A DNA stretch of 12,472 nucleotides from TMED161 sp964532515 (lineage in GTDB: Bacteria > Fidelibacterota > Marinisomatia > SCGC-AAA003-L08 > D37C17). Of this stretch, positions 4,878 through 12,472 are shown in pieces. The position numbers and the translations under genes are program-made. The notes under the pieces were generated by a model. It searched no databases. It was given only the letters and a program-made list of their open reading frames with translations, and was not told the origin of the DNA. Location: positions 1-12,472 of the forward strand of contig CAZHKH010000038.1 of assembly GCA_964532515.1 (NCBI GenBank), in the 5' to 3' direction. Numbering within the stretch: position 1 is the stretch's first letter; each line of letters opens with the position of its first letter.

Positions 4878-7712
4878 ATGGAAAATACATATCAAAAAAA
4901 TAGCTCTCTTATATTTATATCATTTTTAATTATTATTTCAAATTCAATATTTGGACAGGTTGTAATAAATGAGTACTCAGCCTCAAATTTAACAACCTAT
5001 ATAGATAACTATTCTATGGAAGAAGATTGGATTGAGCTATACAATACAGATAGTGAAAGTGTCGATCTGGGAGGATACTACTTAAGTGATAGGGTCGATA
5101 ACCCAACAAAATGGATGATTCCCTATGGAACAGAGATCCCAGGGAATGGATATGTAACTTTTTGGTGTTCAGGTAGAGATGAGATAAATGTCTTTTTAAA
5201 TGAATACCATACAAATTTTAAATTAAAACAAACAAAAGAAAATCCTGAGTATGTTGTTTTTACAGACCCCGAAGGAAATATTCTCAATGACTTTGAATTA
5301 GAAAGAACTCAATTAGAGCATTCTATGGGAAGAAGTGAAGATGGCTCCCCTACATGGAAAATATTTCCCAATCCAACGAAAGGGGACTCAAATGAAGGTA
5401 CCAGCTACACGTCATATGCTCAGCAGCCAGAGATGAGCTTCTCTGCGGGTTTCTATGATGTTGGAATATATCTTGAAATAGTAACGGAAGAGCCGGATGC
5501 TCAGATATACTATACTATAGATGGGACTCTTCCAACTGTAGAATCTCATATATATAATACTCCACTATGGATTACCTCTACTCAAATAATAAAGGCTATA
5601 GTTATTCCTAATGATTATTGGGATGAAGGGGATGTTTATCCAAGCTTTATGTCATTTAACACTTATTTTATTAATGAGAATCATCATCTACCGGTACTAT
5701 CAACTTCAGCGAATGAATTAACTACTCTTTTAAATGGGAATCAGGCACTTCGACCTCATGGTACCATCGAATACTTTGATTCTGATGGCATTAGAACTGA
5801 TTATGGATATGGAGAGTACAATAAGCATGGACAGGATTCTTGGGCATTCCCTCAAAGAAGTTTTGATTATATTGCACGAGATGAGATGGGATACCATGAT
5901 GCAATACATGAAAAATTATTAGATCTATCAGATAGAGATGAATTTCAAAGAATTATTATTAGAGCTTCAGGTGATGATAATTATCCTGGCATAGATTCAA
6001 GTGCTCATATGAGAGATTTGATTGTTCAAAAAACAGCTAGTAAACATAATATGAATCTTGATATGCGTAGAGGTGAAAGAGTCGTTGTATATATAAATGG
6101 ATTATTTTGGGGTGTTTATTCTATAAGAGAAAAGGTCAGTGACTCTGACTATACTAAACATTACTATGGACAAGATAAATATAATATCCAATATGTCATG
6201 AATTGGGGAAATACATGGGCTCAGTATGGTGGAGGAGATGCAATCTCAGATTGGAATGCAATAACAAATTATGCTGATAATAATAATCTTGCTATTCAGA
6301 GCAACTATGAGTACGTAGCAAGTGAAATTGATATCACAAGCCTTGTAGATTACATATTAATAAATTCATTTGTAGTCTGCACAGATTGGATTAACTGGAA
6401 CACCTCTGTCTGGAGAGGGCTTGACCCAAATGGAAGTCACCAAAAATGGGGCTTTGTATTATGGGATGAAGATGCAACTTTTAATCATTATATAAATTAC
6501 ACTGGAGTTCCGAATGATGATCCTGATGCAGAGCCGTGCTATCCTGAGGAAATTTCAGCATATGACCCTCTAAGTATAATTGAATTATTAAATGAACTAC
6601 TAGAAAATGAAGAGTTTGCTCGATATTATAATACAAGATATATGGATTTGATGAACACCGCATTCAAAGAAGAAGAGATGATTGGCCTCGTTGAAGAAAT
6701 AGAAAACTCTATATCTCTTGATATGAACCACCATTTTCTGCGGTGGGGTGGATATGCAATACAGTGGCAGGATAATGTGAATGGTATAAAGGAATTTATT
6801 TCTGATAGGATTGACTATCTCCCTGGGGGAATGAACTCATGCTATGAGCTGACTGGTCCCTATAGCATCACTCTTGATGTGTATCCTCAAAACGCTGGAA
6901 AAATTCAAATGAATTCAATTGAAATTGAAAATGCTGACTATCCTTGGACTGGAGACTACCATGGTAGTATAGAAATGCGAATGAAAGCAACCCAAGAAAG
7001 TAATTTTAGCCACTGGGAATTGAATAATCATGTGATTGAAGATGCCTCTTTATCAGAAATTTCATTATTCCTAACAGATAACGATACAATAACCGCTGTT
7101 TTCTCTGAGCAAGATGAAGCTGATATGATTGTCATTAATGAATTTTTAGCAGCAAATGAATCAATTATTGCTGATGATGAAGGCGACTATGAAGACTGGA
7201 TTGAGTTGTACTACAATATCCCTTATTCAATGAATCTGGGTGGATATTTTCTGACAGATGATTTAAACAATCCCTCAAAATGGATGTTCCCTGATGTCGA
7301 AATATCTGGAGAGGGGTACATATTTATTTGGGCGGATGACGATGAAGAGGAAGGCCCTCTGCATGCAGGTTTTAACCTTGCTAGCTCTGGTGAAGAAATT
7401 GGTTTTTTTGATCCTGAATTAAATTTAATTGATCAAATATCATTTGGATCTCAAACAGATGATATCTCCTATGGAAGAAGCCTAGATGGAAGCCCATCAT
7501 GGGAATTCTTTAACTCTCCAACCCCCGGAAATTCAAATTCTGGATGTCTAACCGGAGATATTAGCTGTGATGGTGAGGTGAATGTCGTTGATGTCATCCT
7601 TGTAGTAAACTTTATCATGGAAGATGTCTATCAATATTCAGCTGACCTAAATAATGATGGAAATATTGATATAATGGACATCATCCAACTTATAAATATT
7701 ATCTTAAATTAA
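4878..7712 (+). CDS. Large secreted CotH-family protein with two lamin-tail domains and dockerin
   Basis: A 944-residue secreted multidomain protein with a signal peptide in residues 1-27. Domains in order: lamin-tail domain (about 28-170; VVINEYSASN, DWIELYNT, LGGYYLSD); chitobiase/beta-hexosaminidase C-terminal-like domain (185-265; 'DAQIYYTIDGTLPT'); CotH-like domain (about 270-650), with 'RIIIRASGDDNYPG', 'MRDLIVQK', 'VVVYINGLFWGVYSIREKV' and the acidic 'WGFVLWDED' at 524-532; a beta-rich region (662-743) resembling divergent InlB B-repeats; a second lamin-tail domain (749-888); and two dockerin repeats (893-943). CotH proteins are atypical protein kinases in spore formers; in marine bacteria the same fold often sits with lamin-tail domains in exported proteins of unknown substrate. 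Kinase activity is not shown here. The two lamin-tail copies share 'DWIELY', 'LGGY', 'NP.KWM.P' and '.GRS.DGSP.W', so one may derive from the other. The domain assignment is confident; the function is not. Confidence 0.9.
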   Translation: MENTYQKNSSLIFISFLIIISNSIFGQVVINEYSASNLTTYIDNYSMEEDWIELYNTDSESVDLGGYYLSDRVDNPTKWMIPYGTEIPGNGYVTFWCSGRDEINVFLNEYHTNFKLKQTKENPEYVVFTDPEGNILNDFELERTQLEHSMGRSEDGSPTWKIFPNPTKGDSNEGTSYTSYAQQPEMSFSAGFYDVGIYLEIVTEEPDAQIYYTIDGTLPTVESHIYNTPLWITSTQIIKAIVIPNDYWDEGDVYPSFMSFNTYFINENHHLPVLSTSANELTTLLNGNQALRPHGTIEYFDSDGIRTDYGYGEYNKHGQDSWAFPQRSFDYIARDEMGYHDAIHEKLLDLSDRDEFQRIIIRASGDDNYPGIDSSAHMRDLIVQKTASKHNMNLDMRRGERVVVYINGLFWGVYSIREKVSDSDYTKHYYGQDKYNIQYVMNWGNTWAQYGGGDAISDWNAITNYADNNNLAIQSNYEYVASEIDITSLVDYILINSFVVCTDWINWNTSVWRGLDPNGSHQKWGFVLWDEDATFNHYINYTGVPNDDPDAEPCYPEEISAYDPLSIIELLNELLENEEFARYYNTRYMDLMNTAFKEEEMIGLVEEIENSISLDMNHHFLRWGGYAIQWQDNVNGIKEFISDRIDYLPGGMNSCYELTGPYSITLDVYPQNAGKIQMNSIEIENADYPWTGDYHGSIEMRMKATQESNFSHWELNNHVIEDASLSEISLFLTDNDTITAVFSEQDEADMIVINEFLAANESIIADDEGDYEDWIELYYNIPYSMNLGGYFLTDDLNNPSKWMFPDVEISGEGYIFIWADDDEEEGPLHAGFNLASSGEEIGFFDPELNLIDQISFGSQTDDISYGRSLDGSPSWEFFNSPTPGNSNSGCLTGDISCDGEVNVVDVILVVNFIMEDVYQYSADLNNDGNIDIMDIIQLINIILN

Positions 7713-7738
7713 TTTATCCTCTAATATTAATTTATTTG

Positions 7739-7744
7739 TAGATT
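7739..7744 (+). promoter_or_regulatory. Candidate -10 box upstream of the M16 peptidase gene
   Basis: TAGATT follows TTTATTTG, as before other genes in the window, but I see no good -35 at 16-19 bases. Unlike its neighbours, this box lies 29 bases before the ATG, leaving a normal leader. Confidence 0.35.
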
Positions 7745-7761
7745 TTAAAATTAACCAGACC

Positions 7762-7766
7762 AAGGA
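7762..7766 (+). promoter_or_regulatory. Shine-Dalgarno sequence of the M16 peptidase gene
   Basis: AAGGA lies 7 bases before the ATG at 7774. It fixes that start and shows the organism uses SD-led initiation when a leader exists, in contrast to the leaderless genes nearby. Confidence 0.7.
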
Positions 7767-7773
7767 AAATTAA

Positions 7774-10554
7774 ATGATAAATTATATAGTAATTATTGTA
7801 CTCGTTGCGCTTAGTTATGGATCCCCAGAATATCGAAAGATAGTATTAGAAAATAATTTAAAAGTTATTTTAGTATCAGATGAAAAATATAATAAATCAT
7901 CTGCCAGCATGAATGTTATGGTTGGCTCATTATCTGATCCAGATGAGTATCAGGGATTAGCTCATTTCTTAGAGCATATGCTTTTCCTCGGCACAGAAAA
8001 ATATCCAGATGTAGAGAATTATAGCTCTTATTTAAAAAGCAATGGGGGCTATTCCAATGCATATACAGCTGAAGATCACACTAACTATCATTTTGAAGTT
8101 TATCATGATGCATTTGAAGGTGCACTTGATAGATTCTCTCAGTTTTTTATATCCCCGCTATTTAAACAGGAGTACACAGATAGAGAGATGAATGCAGTTA
8201 ACTCAGAATATCAAAAAAATCTTGAGCAGGACTATTGGAGAATGAGACAAGTTAAACGTAATCTATACAATCCTAACCATCCTGCAAATCACTTTGAGAT
8301 TGGAACTCTCGAAACATTGGAAAATGTTAATAGAGAAATACTTTTAAATTTTCATAGAGAGTATTATAGCTCAAATATGATGAGTCTATCAATCTTAAGT
8401 AATCTAGATTTAGATACTCTTGAAGATTTAGCAAGAAAATATTTTTCTAATATTAATAATATAAACCGTGAAAGAATTAAATATCCTCTAAACTATCTAG
8501 AAGAAAAAAATACTCTCAGATTGCTTAAAGTAAAGCCTGTCAAGGATGTTAAGAGACTTGTACTTGAGTTTCCAACTCCTGCGTTCTATGATTTATATCT
8601 CAGTAAACCTGACAAATTAATTGGAAGGCTGATAGGATACGAAGGAGAAGGAAGTTTGCAATCATTATTAAAATCAAAAGGCCTGGCAGTAGGTGTAGGT
8701 GCATGGGGTCAAAATAATACCCCCGACTATGGAAGCCTTAATCTATGGGTTGAGCTTACATCTGAAGGTTTCAATCAGTATGAAGAAGTTCTATCAATTT
8801 GCTTTTCATACATTGAGATGCTTAAGGATGCTGGATATCAGCCATTTATCTATAATGAAACAAAAATTCTTGCAGAGTTAGATGAAAAGTATTCAGCCAA
8901 AGGAGAGGGTGCATCGGTGGCAGTTAAGATGGCAAATAATTTGGCATTTTTCCCTTTTGAAGATGCAGAGAGAGTTGAATTTATATACAAAAAAGAAAAT
9001 CCATCTGCCTACATGGAATTGCTATCCTATCTTAGACCAGAGAACATGCTGGCAACACTATCTGGATATGAAGTTGAAACAACTGATGTCGAAAAATGGT
9101 ATTCAGCAAATTATAGTTATGAAGAGCGAAGTGATGAACTCTATGAAACACTTCAAAATCCACCAAAGCTAGTTGAACTTAAACTTCCTGTTGAAAACCC
9201 GTTTATGCCAACCTCAACAGAAGTCCTTCCCAAATTAAATAGCAAGGATACCGCAGATCTTATATATAACATTCCGGGCATGGATGTATACTATTCACGA
9301 GACTTAGAGTTTGATAGGCCAAAAGCAAAATTGATTTATAATATATTTATATCTGATGAACTGATGTCTCTAGAAAATTATCTACTTGGAAAACTATATG
9401 TTGCAAGTATCAATGAGAGCTTAAGCTCAATTTCTTCTGCAGCGCGACTTGCTGGGATGGAGTATAGAGTGGGATATGATATGGAGGGAATTAAAATTGA
9501 AGTTGGTGGCTACAATAGCTCTGTAGATGATTTAATGGGTGTTATTATTGACTCTATAACAAAATTAAAAATTGATGATAATATATTCTCCGTTATCATG
9601 GATGCTACCACTAGAAACTTAGAAAACAGATCCTTGGATGCTGCATATCAAATAGCTCAACAAAAACTTAGTTTAATTAATTATCATGTTGCGTACAGCC
9701 CTGAAGAACAGCTGTCTATCATTAATACAATTTCCATTGATGATGTTAGAGAATACTGGAAATCAATTTATAACAATGTCTTTATTGAGGGATCTGCACA
9801 TGGAAATATTTCAAAAAGAGATGTGCTACAACTATCATCTAAACTTAGAAATTCATTTGGCTATAAGGCTATGGATAAAGATGAATGTTTTGTTTTAAAA
9901 AGATTAGACTTGACTCCTGGAACACAAATAACAGATGTAATCGAATCTCGAGTAAATAATTCAGCCTATGTTTCATTTTATACTATAGGTAAAAACTCCC
10001 CTAGGGATCGAGCAATGGCAATGCTTATTAGAACATATATTGGGCAACCCTATTATATGGAACTTAGAACTAATCAACAGCTTGGCTATATTGTAACTGC
10101 AGGAGCATATTCAACAGATAATTATTCTGGTATGTATTGTATCGTACAATCAGATAGCTATTCACCTGATGAGGTCCAACGAAGATCATTGGAATTTCTT
10201 TCCAAAGCAGTAAATGATTTAGATGCCCTACCTAAAGATCAATTTAATGTATATAAGAGCGCTGTAAGAGAAAAAATTAATGAAAAATCTACATCTATTT
10301 CTAAAGAGAGTGCTCGTCGTCACAATCTAGCATATAAATTTAATAATGATTATGAGAGAGATCAGAAGACGCTCCTTGAACTTGATGATATTACAATCGA
10401 AGAAATGAGAGAGACTTTAGTTGAAACTTTAGATTTGGATAGTAAAAAGAATGTTACTGTGCTTCTATACGCAGATGGGCTTACAGTCCCAGGAAATATC
10501 AGATCTTCATTTGAAGAATTAAATAGCTGGAAGCAAATACAATTATATAAATAA
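7774..10554 (+). CDS. Exported M16 family zinc metallopeptidase, pitrilysin/insulysin type
   Basis: This 926-residue protein matches the full-length single-chain M16A proteases (962 in E. coli pitrilysin), which digest oligopeptides inside a closed chamber. An N-terminal signal peptide (MINYIVIIVLVALSYGS) places it in the periplasm or at the membrane. The inverted zinc motif is intact: H64-F-L-E67-H68, with the third ligand E145 in 'NAVNSEYQKN', 77 residues after H68 as in pitrilysin. The C-terminal half retains the substrate-binding 'ELRTNQQLGY' (R765 and Y772), typical of the inactive but essential partner half. The start is fixed by the SD sequence at 7762-7766 and the signal peptide. No dockerin is attached, unlike the four preceding proteins. 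It probably degrades exported or imported peptides; no link to neighbours is evident beyond export. A ptrA-like name is plausible but orthology is unproven, so no symbol is given. Confidence 0.95.
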   Translation: MINYIVIIVLVALSYGSPEYRKIVLENNLKVILVSDEKYNKSSASMNVMVGSLSDPDEYQGLAHFLEHMLFLGTEKYPDVENYSSYLKSNGGYSNAYTAEDHTNYHFEVYHDAFEGALDRFSQFFISPLFKQEYTDREMNAVNSEYQKNLEQDYWRMRQVKRNLYNPNHPANHFEIGTLETLENVNREILLNFHREYYSSNMMSLSILSNLDLDTLEDLARKYFSNINNINRERIKYPLNYLEEKNTLRLLKVKPVKDVKRLVLEFPTPAFYDLYLSKPDKLIGRLIGYEGEGSLQSLLKSKGLAVGVGAWGQNNTPDYGSLNLWVELTSEGFNQYEEVLSICFSYIEMLKDAGYQPFIYNETKILAELDEKYSAKGEGASVAVKMANNLAFFPFEDAERVEFIYKKENPSAYMELLSYLRPENMLATLSGYEVETTDVEKWYSANYSYEERSDELYETLQNPPKLVELKLPVENPFMPTSTEVLPKLNSKDTADLIYNIPGMDVYYSRDLEFDRPKAKLIYNIFISDELMSLENYLLGKLYVASINESLSSISSAARLAGMEYRVGYDMEGIKIEVGGYNSSVDDLMGVIIDSITKLKIDDNIFSVIMDATTRNLENRSLDAAYQIAQQKLSLINYHVAYSPEEQLSIINTISIDDVREYWKSIYNNVFIEGSAHGNISKRDVLQLSSKLRNSFGYKAMDKDECFVLKRLDLTPGTQITDVIESRVNNSAYVSFYTIGKNSPRDRAMAMLIRTYIGQPYYMELRTNQQLGYIVTAGAYSTDNYSGMYCIVQSDSYSPDEVQRRSLEFLSKAVNDLDALPKDQFNVYKSAVREKINEKSTSISKESARRHNLAYKFNNDYERDQKTLLELDDITIEEMRETLVETLDLDSKKNVTVLLYADGLTVPGNIRSSFEELNSWKQIQLYK

Positions 10555-10559
10555 TTTAT

Positions 10560-10589
10560 ACAAGCCTCTTTACAGAAGCTTGTTCTTTT
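10560..10589 (+). terminator. Candidate intrinsic terminator after the M16 peptidase gene
   Basis: ACAAGC (10560-10565) pairs perfectly with GCTTGT (10578-10583) around a 12-base loop and is followed by TCTTTT. It sits 6 bases after the TAA stop. The -35 box of the next promoter lies in its loop, so the same DNA would end one transcript and start the next. Confidence 0.45.
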
Positions 10590-10597
10590 AGTATATT
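10569..10597 (+). promoter_or_regulatory. Predicted strong promoter of the AlkB-like gene
   Basis: TTTACA (10569-10574), a 17-base spacer and TATATT (10592-10597) are near consensus. The ATG at 10603 begins 6 bases after the -10 box, so the mRNA is predicted to be leaderless; no SD sequence is present. The -35 lies in the exact 14-base copy of AAGCCTCTTTACAG shared with 3460-3473. Confidence 0.6.
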
Positions 10598-10602
10598 TAA
10601 AC

Positions 10603-11757
10603 ATGTTAAAGTATTTAAAATATTTTTTGTCAACATTATTTTTAATTCTGGCTATATACATATGTCCTGGAGGAAGCTACTACCCTACATATTTTTTTAT
10701 CGGCTTTTCTTTAATAATTATACTCGGAGACATGTTTTTAGGTGAAGATTTAAGCCTTCAAAAATATAGCTACCCTCAGCTAATAAACTTCCCAATATAT
10801 CTAAATCTTTTTCTCTTGCTCATTCTTGTTTTAATGGTTGTTTTTGTGCTTGGGAGCAGCAATTCTATGTGGCTTGTTGATGGATTTAAAAATTATTTAA
10901 ATATTAATCTAGTAGACATGAAAAATTCAATTACCCTAATAGATAAAGTTTCTCTTATTGCAATAGCATCTTTATATATTGGAACCATGGGAACTGTTCC
11001 CGGTCATGAATTAACCCATCGAAAGCGCGATAAGCTAGATATGTTTTTTGGTAATTGGCTTCTATCTTTATCATGGGATTGCGCATTTGCCCTTGAACAT
11101 GTCTATGGCCACCATAAAAACGTTGGTCTTTCAAGTGATCCTGCAACAGCTAAAAGGGGTGAGAATATTTATGCATTTATTTTGAGGGCATCGATAAAAG
11201 AGCACCTAGATGCATGGAAAATTGAATTTAATCATTTAAATAGAAGAGGGAAAAGTCGATTTGGCATTCACAATAAAATGATTATAGGATACCTAAGAAG
11301 CTTATCTATAACCTTTATCGCGTATATGGCCGGTGGGCTACTGGGCATGTGCATCTATCTTCTGTGTTCATTTATCGCAAAGGCATTGCTTGAAGTAATT
11401 AATTATACAGAGCACTATGGCCTTGTCAGAGAGCCTGATAAACCTGTACAGCCACATCACTCATGGAACTCAAATAATGTAATGAGCAGCGTTTTGCTTT
11501 ATAATGTTACTCGACATTCTGCTCATCATGAAAAAGCAAATTTAAAATTTTTTGAGTTAGATGCATATCCAGATGCTCCAATGATGCCGTATGGCTATCT
11601 CAGCATGTTATACCTTGCAATATTTCTTCCTTTTGCTTATCATAGAATAATGGCAAAAAAATTGCTTGATTGGGATCTAAATTATGCAAGTTCTAAAGAA
11701 AAAGAAATTGCGATGCTTGCAAATAAATCTAGCGGTATTTCACTGCTAACTAAATAA
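10603..11757 (+). CDS. AlkB-like membrane di-iron hydroxylase (alkane 1-monooxygenase family)
   Basis: A 384-residue integral membrane protein with hydrophobic segments near 8-46, 64-84, 116-130, 229-260 and 334-347. All histidine clusters of the AlkB family are present: H135-E-L-T-H139, E165-H-x-x-x-H-H171, the family signature N267-Y-T-E-H-Y-G, 'HHSWNSN' (285-291) and R304-H-x-x-H-H309. In AlkB these ligate two irons and hydroxylate terminal C-H bonds of alkanes with electrons from rubredoxin. The NYxEHYG and HSWNSN motifs favour AlkB over ordinary fatty-acid desaturases. Length is close to classic AlkB (about 400). No rubredoxin or rubredoxin reductase is fused or visible in this window, so the electron donor must lie elsewhere. 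The substrate may be an alkane, alkyl chain or other lipid. The start follows the promoter directly. The next gene begins 11 bases after the stop and is probably cotranscribed. Family assignment is firm; the symbol alkB is withheld because the substrate is unproven. Confidence 0.88.
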   Translation: MLKYLKYFLSTLFLILAIYICPGGSYYPTYFFIGFSLIIILGDMFLGEDLSLQKYSYPQLINFPIYLNLFLLLILVLMVVFVLGSSNSMWLVDGFKNYLNINLVDMKNSITLIDKVSLIAIASLYIGTMGTVPGHELTHRKRDKLDMFFGNWLLSLSWDCAFALEHVYGHHKNVGLSSDPATAKRGENIYAFILRASIKEHLDAWKIEFNHLNRRGKSRFGIHNKMIIGYLRSLSITFIAYMAGGLLGMCIYLLCSFIAKALLEVINYTEHYGLVREPDKPVQPHHSWNSNNVMSSVLLYNVTRHSAHHEKANLKFFELDAYPDAPMMPYGYLSMLYLAIFLPFAYHRIMAKKLLDWDLNYASSKEKEIAMLANKSSGISLLTK

Positions 11758-11759
11758 TT

Positions 11760-11765
11760 AGGGAG
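11760..11765 (+). promoter_or_regulatory. Shine-Dalgarno sequence of the terminal hydrolase gene
   Basis: AGGGAG ends 3 bases before the ATG at 11769, slightly close but strong. It lies within the 11-base gap after the AlkB-like gene, with no room for a separate promoter, supporting cotranscription. Confidence 0.6.
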
Positions 11766-11768
11766 AGT

Positions 11769-12472
11769 ATGTTTTTATCAAAAATTATTTTAATAACCTT
11801 CTGTCTGTGTGCTATCATTCACTCTCAAGATATTCGTTATCTTGATGAAATATTTGATGAAGTAATAAAAACAGAAAATGTTGTATATGGTAATGCTCCG
11901 GACCTTCCTTTTTGGTTTTGGGTAGAATCCAATACAGAAGATATTGATTTAACTATGGATGTATATGAGCCAGCAGGCGACACTCTTACCAATAGGCCTG
12001 TAATGGTTTTTGCTCATACTGGTTCCTTTTTTTCGGGGCATAATGAACTTGATGATGTCGTAGCTCTTGCTACATCAGCAGCTAAGAAAGGATATGTAGC
12101 TGTTAGCATTAATTATCGTTTAGGCTTGAATATACTTAGTACCTATAGCGGAGAAAGGGCTGTCTACAGAGCTGTTCAGGATGGTGGTGCTGCAATCCGT
12201 TATTTGCGGGAATTCTCAGAAGAGTTTGGAATTAATCCCAATACTATTTTTATGTGGGGTACCAGCGCTGGTGCCTTGATAGCTCTTCATTTAAGCTATT
12301 TGGACGATGAAGATCGACCAGAAGCAACCTATGGTGGTGGTGGTGACCCTGATTTGGGATGCCCTATCTGCGAGGGGAACGACTACCCCCATGACCCAAA
12401 ACCTAATGCCATTGTTAGTTGCTGGGGAGCTATTGGTCTTTTAGATAGGAATGATGATAGTGATGCTGTCCC
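11769..12472 (+). CDS. Secreted alpha/beta-hydrolase (esterase-like), cut by the right edge
   Basis: The reading frame is open from ATG 11769 to the end of the window (234 complete codons), so the C-terminus is missing. Residues 1-19 are a signal peptide (MFLSKIILITFCLCAIIHS). The esterase/lipase core follows: 'DLTMDVYEPAGD' (60-71), strand 'RPVMVFAHTGSFFSG' (76-90) at the oxyanion-hole position of HGG-type esterases, 'YVAVSINYRLG' (109-119), helix 'AVQDGGAAIRYLRE', and nucleophile elbow G164-T-S166-A-G168. The catalytic Asp and His would lie beyond the edge. A Cys pair 'CPIC' (198-201) sits in an insert rich in Gly, Asp and Pro. The product is probably an exported carboxylesterase acting on an ester or polyester; the substrate is unknown. 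It follows the AlkB-like gene by 11 bases with its own SD sequence, so the two likely share an mRNA. Confidence 0.85.
   Translation, partial: MFLSKIILITFCLCAIIHSQDIRYLDEIFDEVIKTENVVYGNAPDLPFWFWVESNTEDIDLTMDVYEPAGDTLTNRPVMVFAHTGSFFSGHNELDDVVALATSAAKKGYVAVSINYRLGLNILSTYSGERAVYRAVQDGGAAIRYLREFSEEFGINPNTIFMWGTSAGALIALHLSYLDDEDRPEATYGGGGDPDLGCPICEGNDYPHDPKPNAIVSCWGAIGLLDRNDDSDAV

Noticed and set aside
1921..7712. A cellulosome gene cluster
   Set aside because: Dockerin-like tails are present, but no glycoside hydrolase, carbohydrate-binding scaffold or cohesin domain is visible.
8699..9172. Plus-strand open frames in alternate phase inside the M16 gene
   Set aside because: The M16 frame is complete and conserved over the whole stretch; these are shadows, as is 9686-9898.

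Overview
The window is AT-rich, densely packed and entirely plus-stranded: seven complete genes, one gene cut by the right edge, and no gap over about 75 bases. Four consecutive secreted proteins end in a dockerin-like Ca-binding tail, and two of them also carry a 'GCTDP.A.N..P....DD.SC' Cys module. AT-richness plus short secreted proteins with such tails suggests a marine FCB-group bacterium, most likely Candidatus Marinimicrobia (SAR406) or a relative. That placement is from memory of such genomes and is not proven by the sequence.

Layout: (1) 65-1894, the translational GTPase BipA/TypA. (2) 1921-2595 and 2596-3432, two directly abutting genes that look broken but are best read as selenoprotein genes. 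The first has two in-frame UGA codons forming U-N-G-U in a thioredoxin-like domain. The second has one UGA forming W-U-P-A-C, the thioredoxin active site with selenocysteine at the first position. Each has a hairpin just downstream of the UGA with a loop beginning A-G-U-U, as expected of a bacterial SECIS. Each has a signal peptide before the UGA and a dockerin-like tail after it. (3) 3503-4846, a seven-repeat FG-GAP/VCBS-type propeller protein. (4) 4878-7712, a large secreted CotH-family protein with two lamin-tail domains. (5) 7774-10554, an exported M16 (pitrilysin-like) zinc peptidase. (6) 10603-11757, an AlkB-like membrane di-iron hydroxylase. (7) 11769 to the right edge, a secreted alpha/beta-hydrolase, probably cotranscribed with the AlkB-like gene.

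The main discovery is the pair of adjacent, secreted, dockerin-tailed thioredoxin-fold selenoproteins, one with an unusual UxxU centre apparently served by a single SECIS. They probably act as redox enzymes outside the cytoplasm or at the cell surface; substrate and partner are unknown. UGA is not a stop for any gene in the window, and tryptophan is always TGG, so general recoding of UGA to Trp is unlikely.

A second theme is regulatory. Five genes have a sigma70-like promoter (-35 TTTAYA-like, 17-base spacer, -10 TANATT) whose -10 ends only 5-7 bases before the ATG, with no Shine-Dalgarno sequence. This predicts leaderless mRNAs. The M16 and hydrolase genes instead have clear Shine-Dalgarno sequences.
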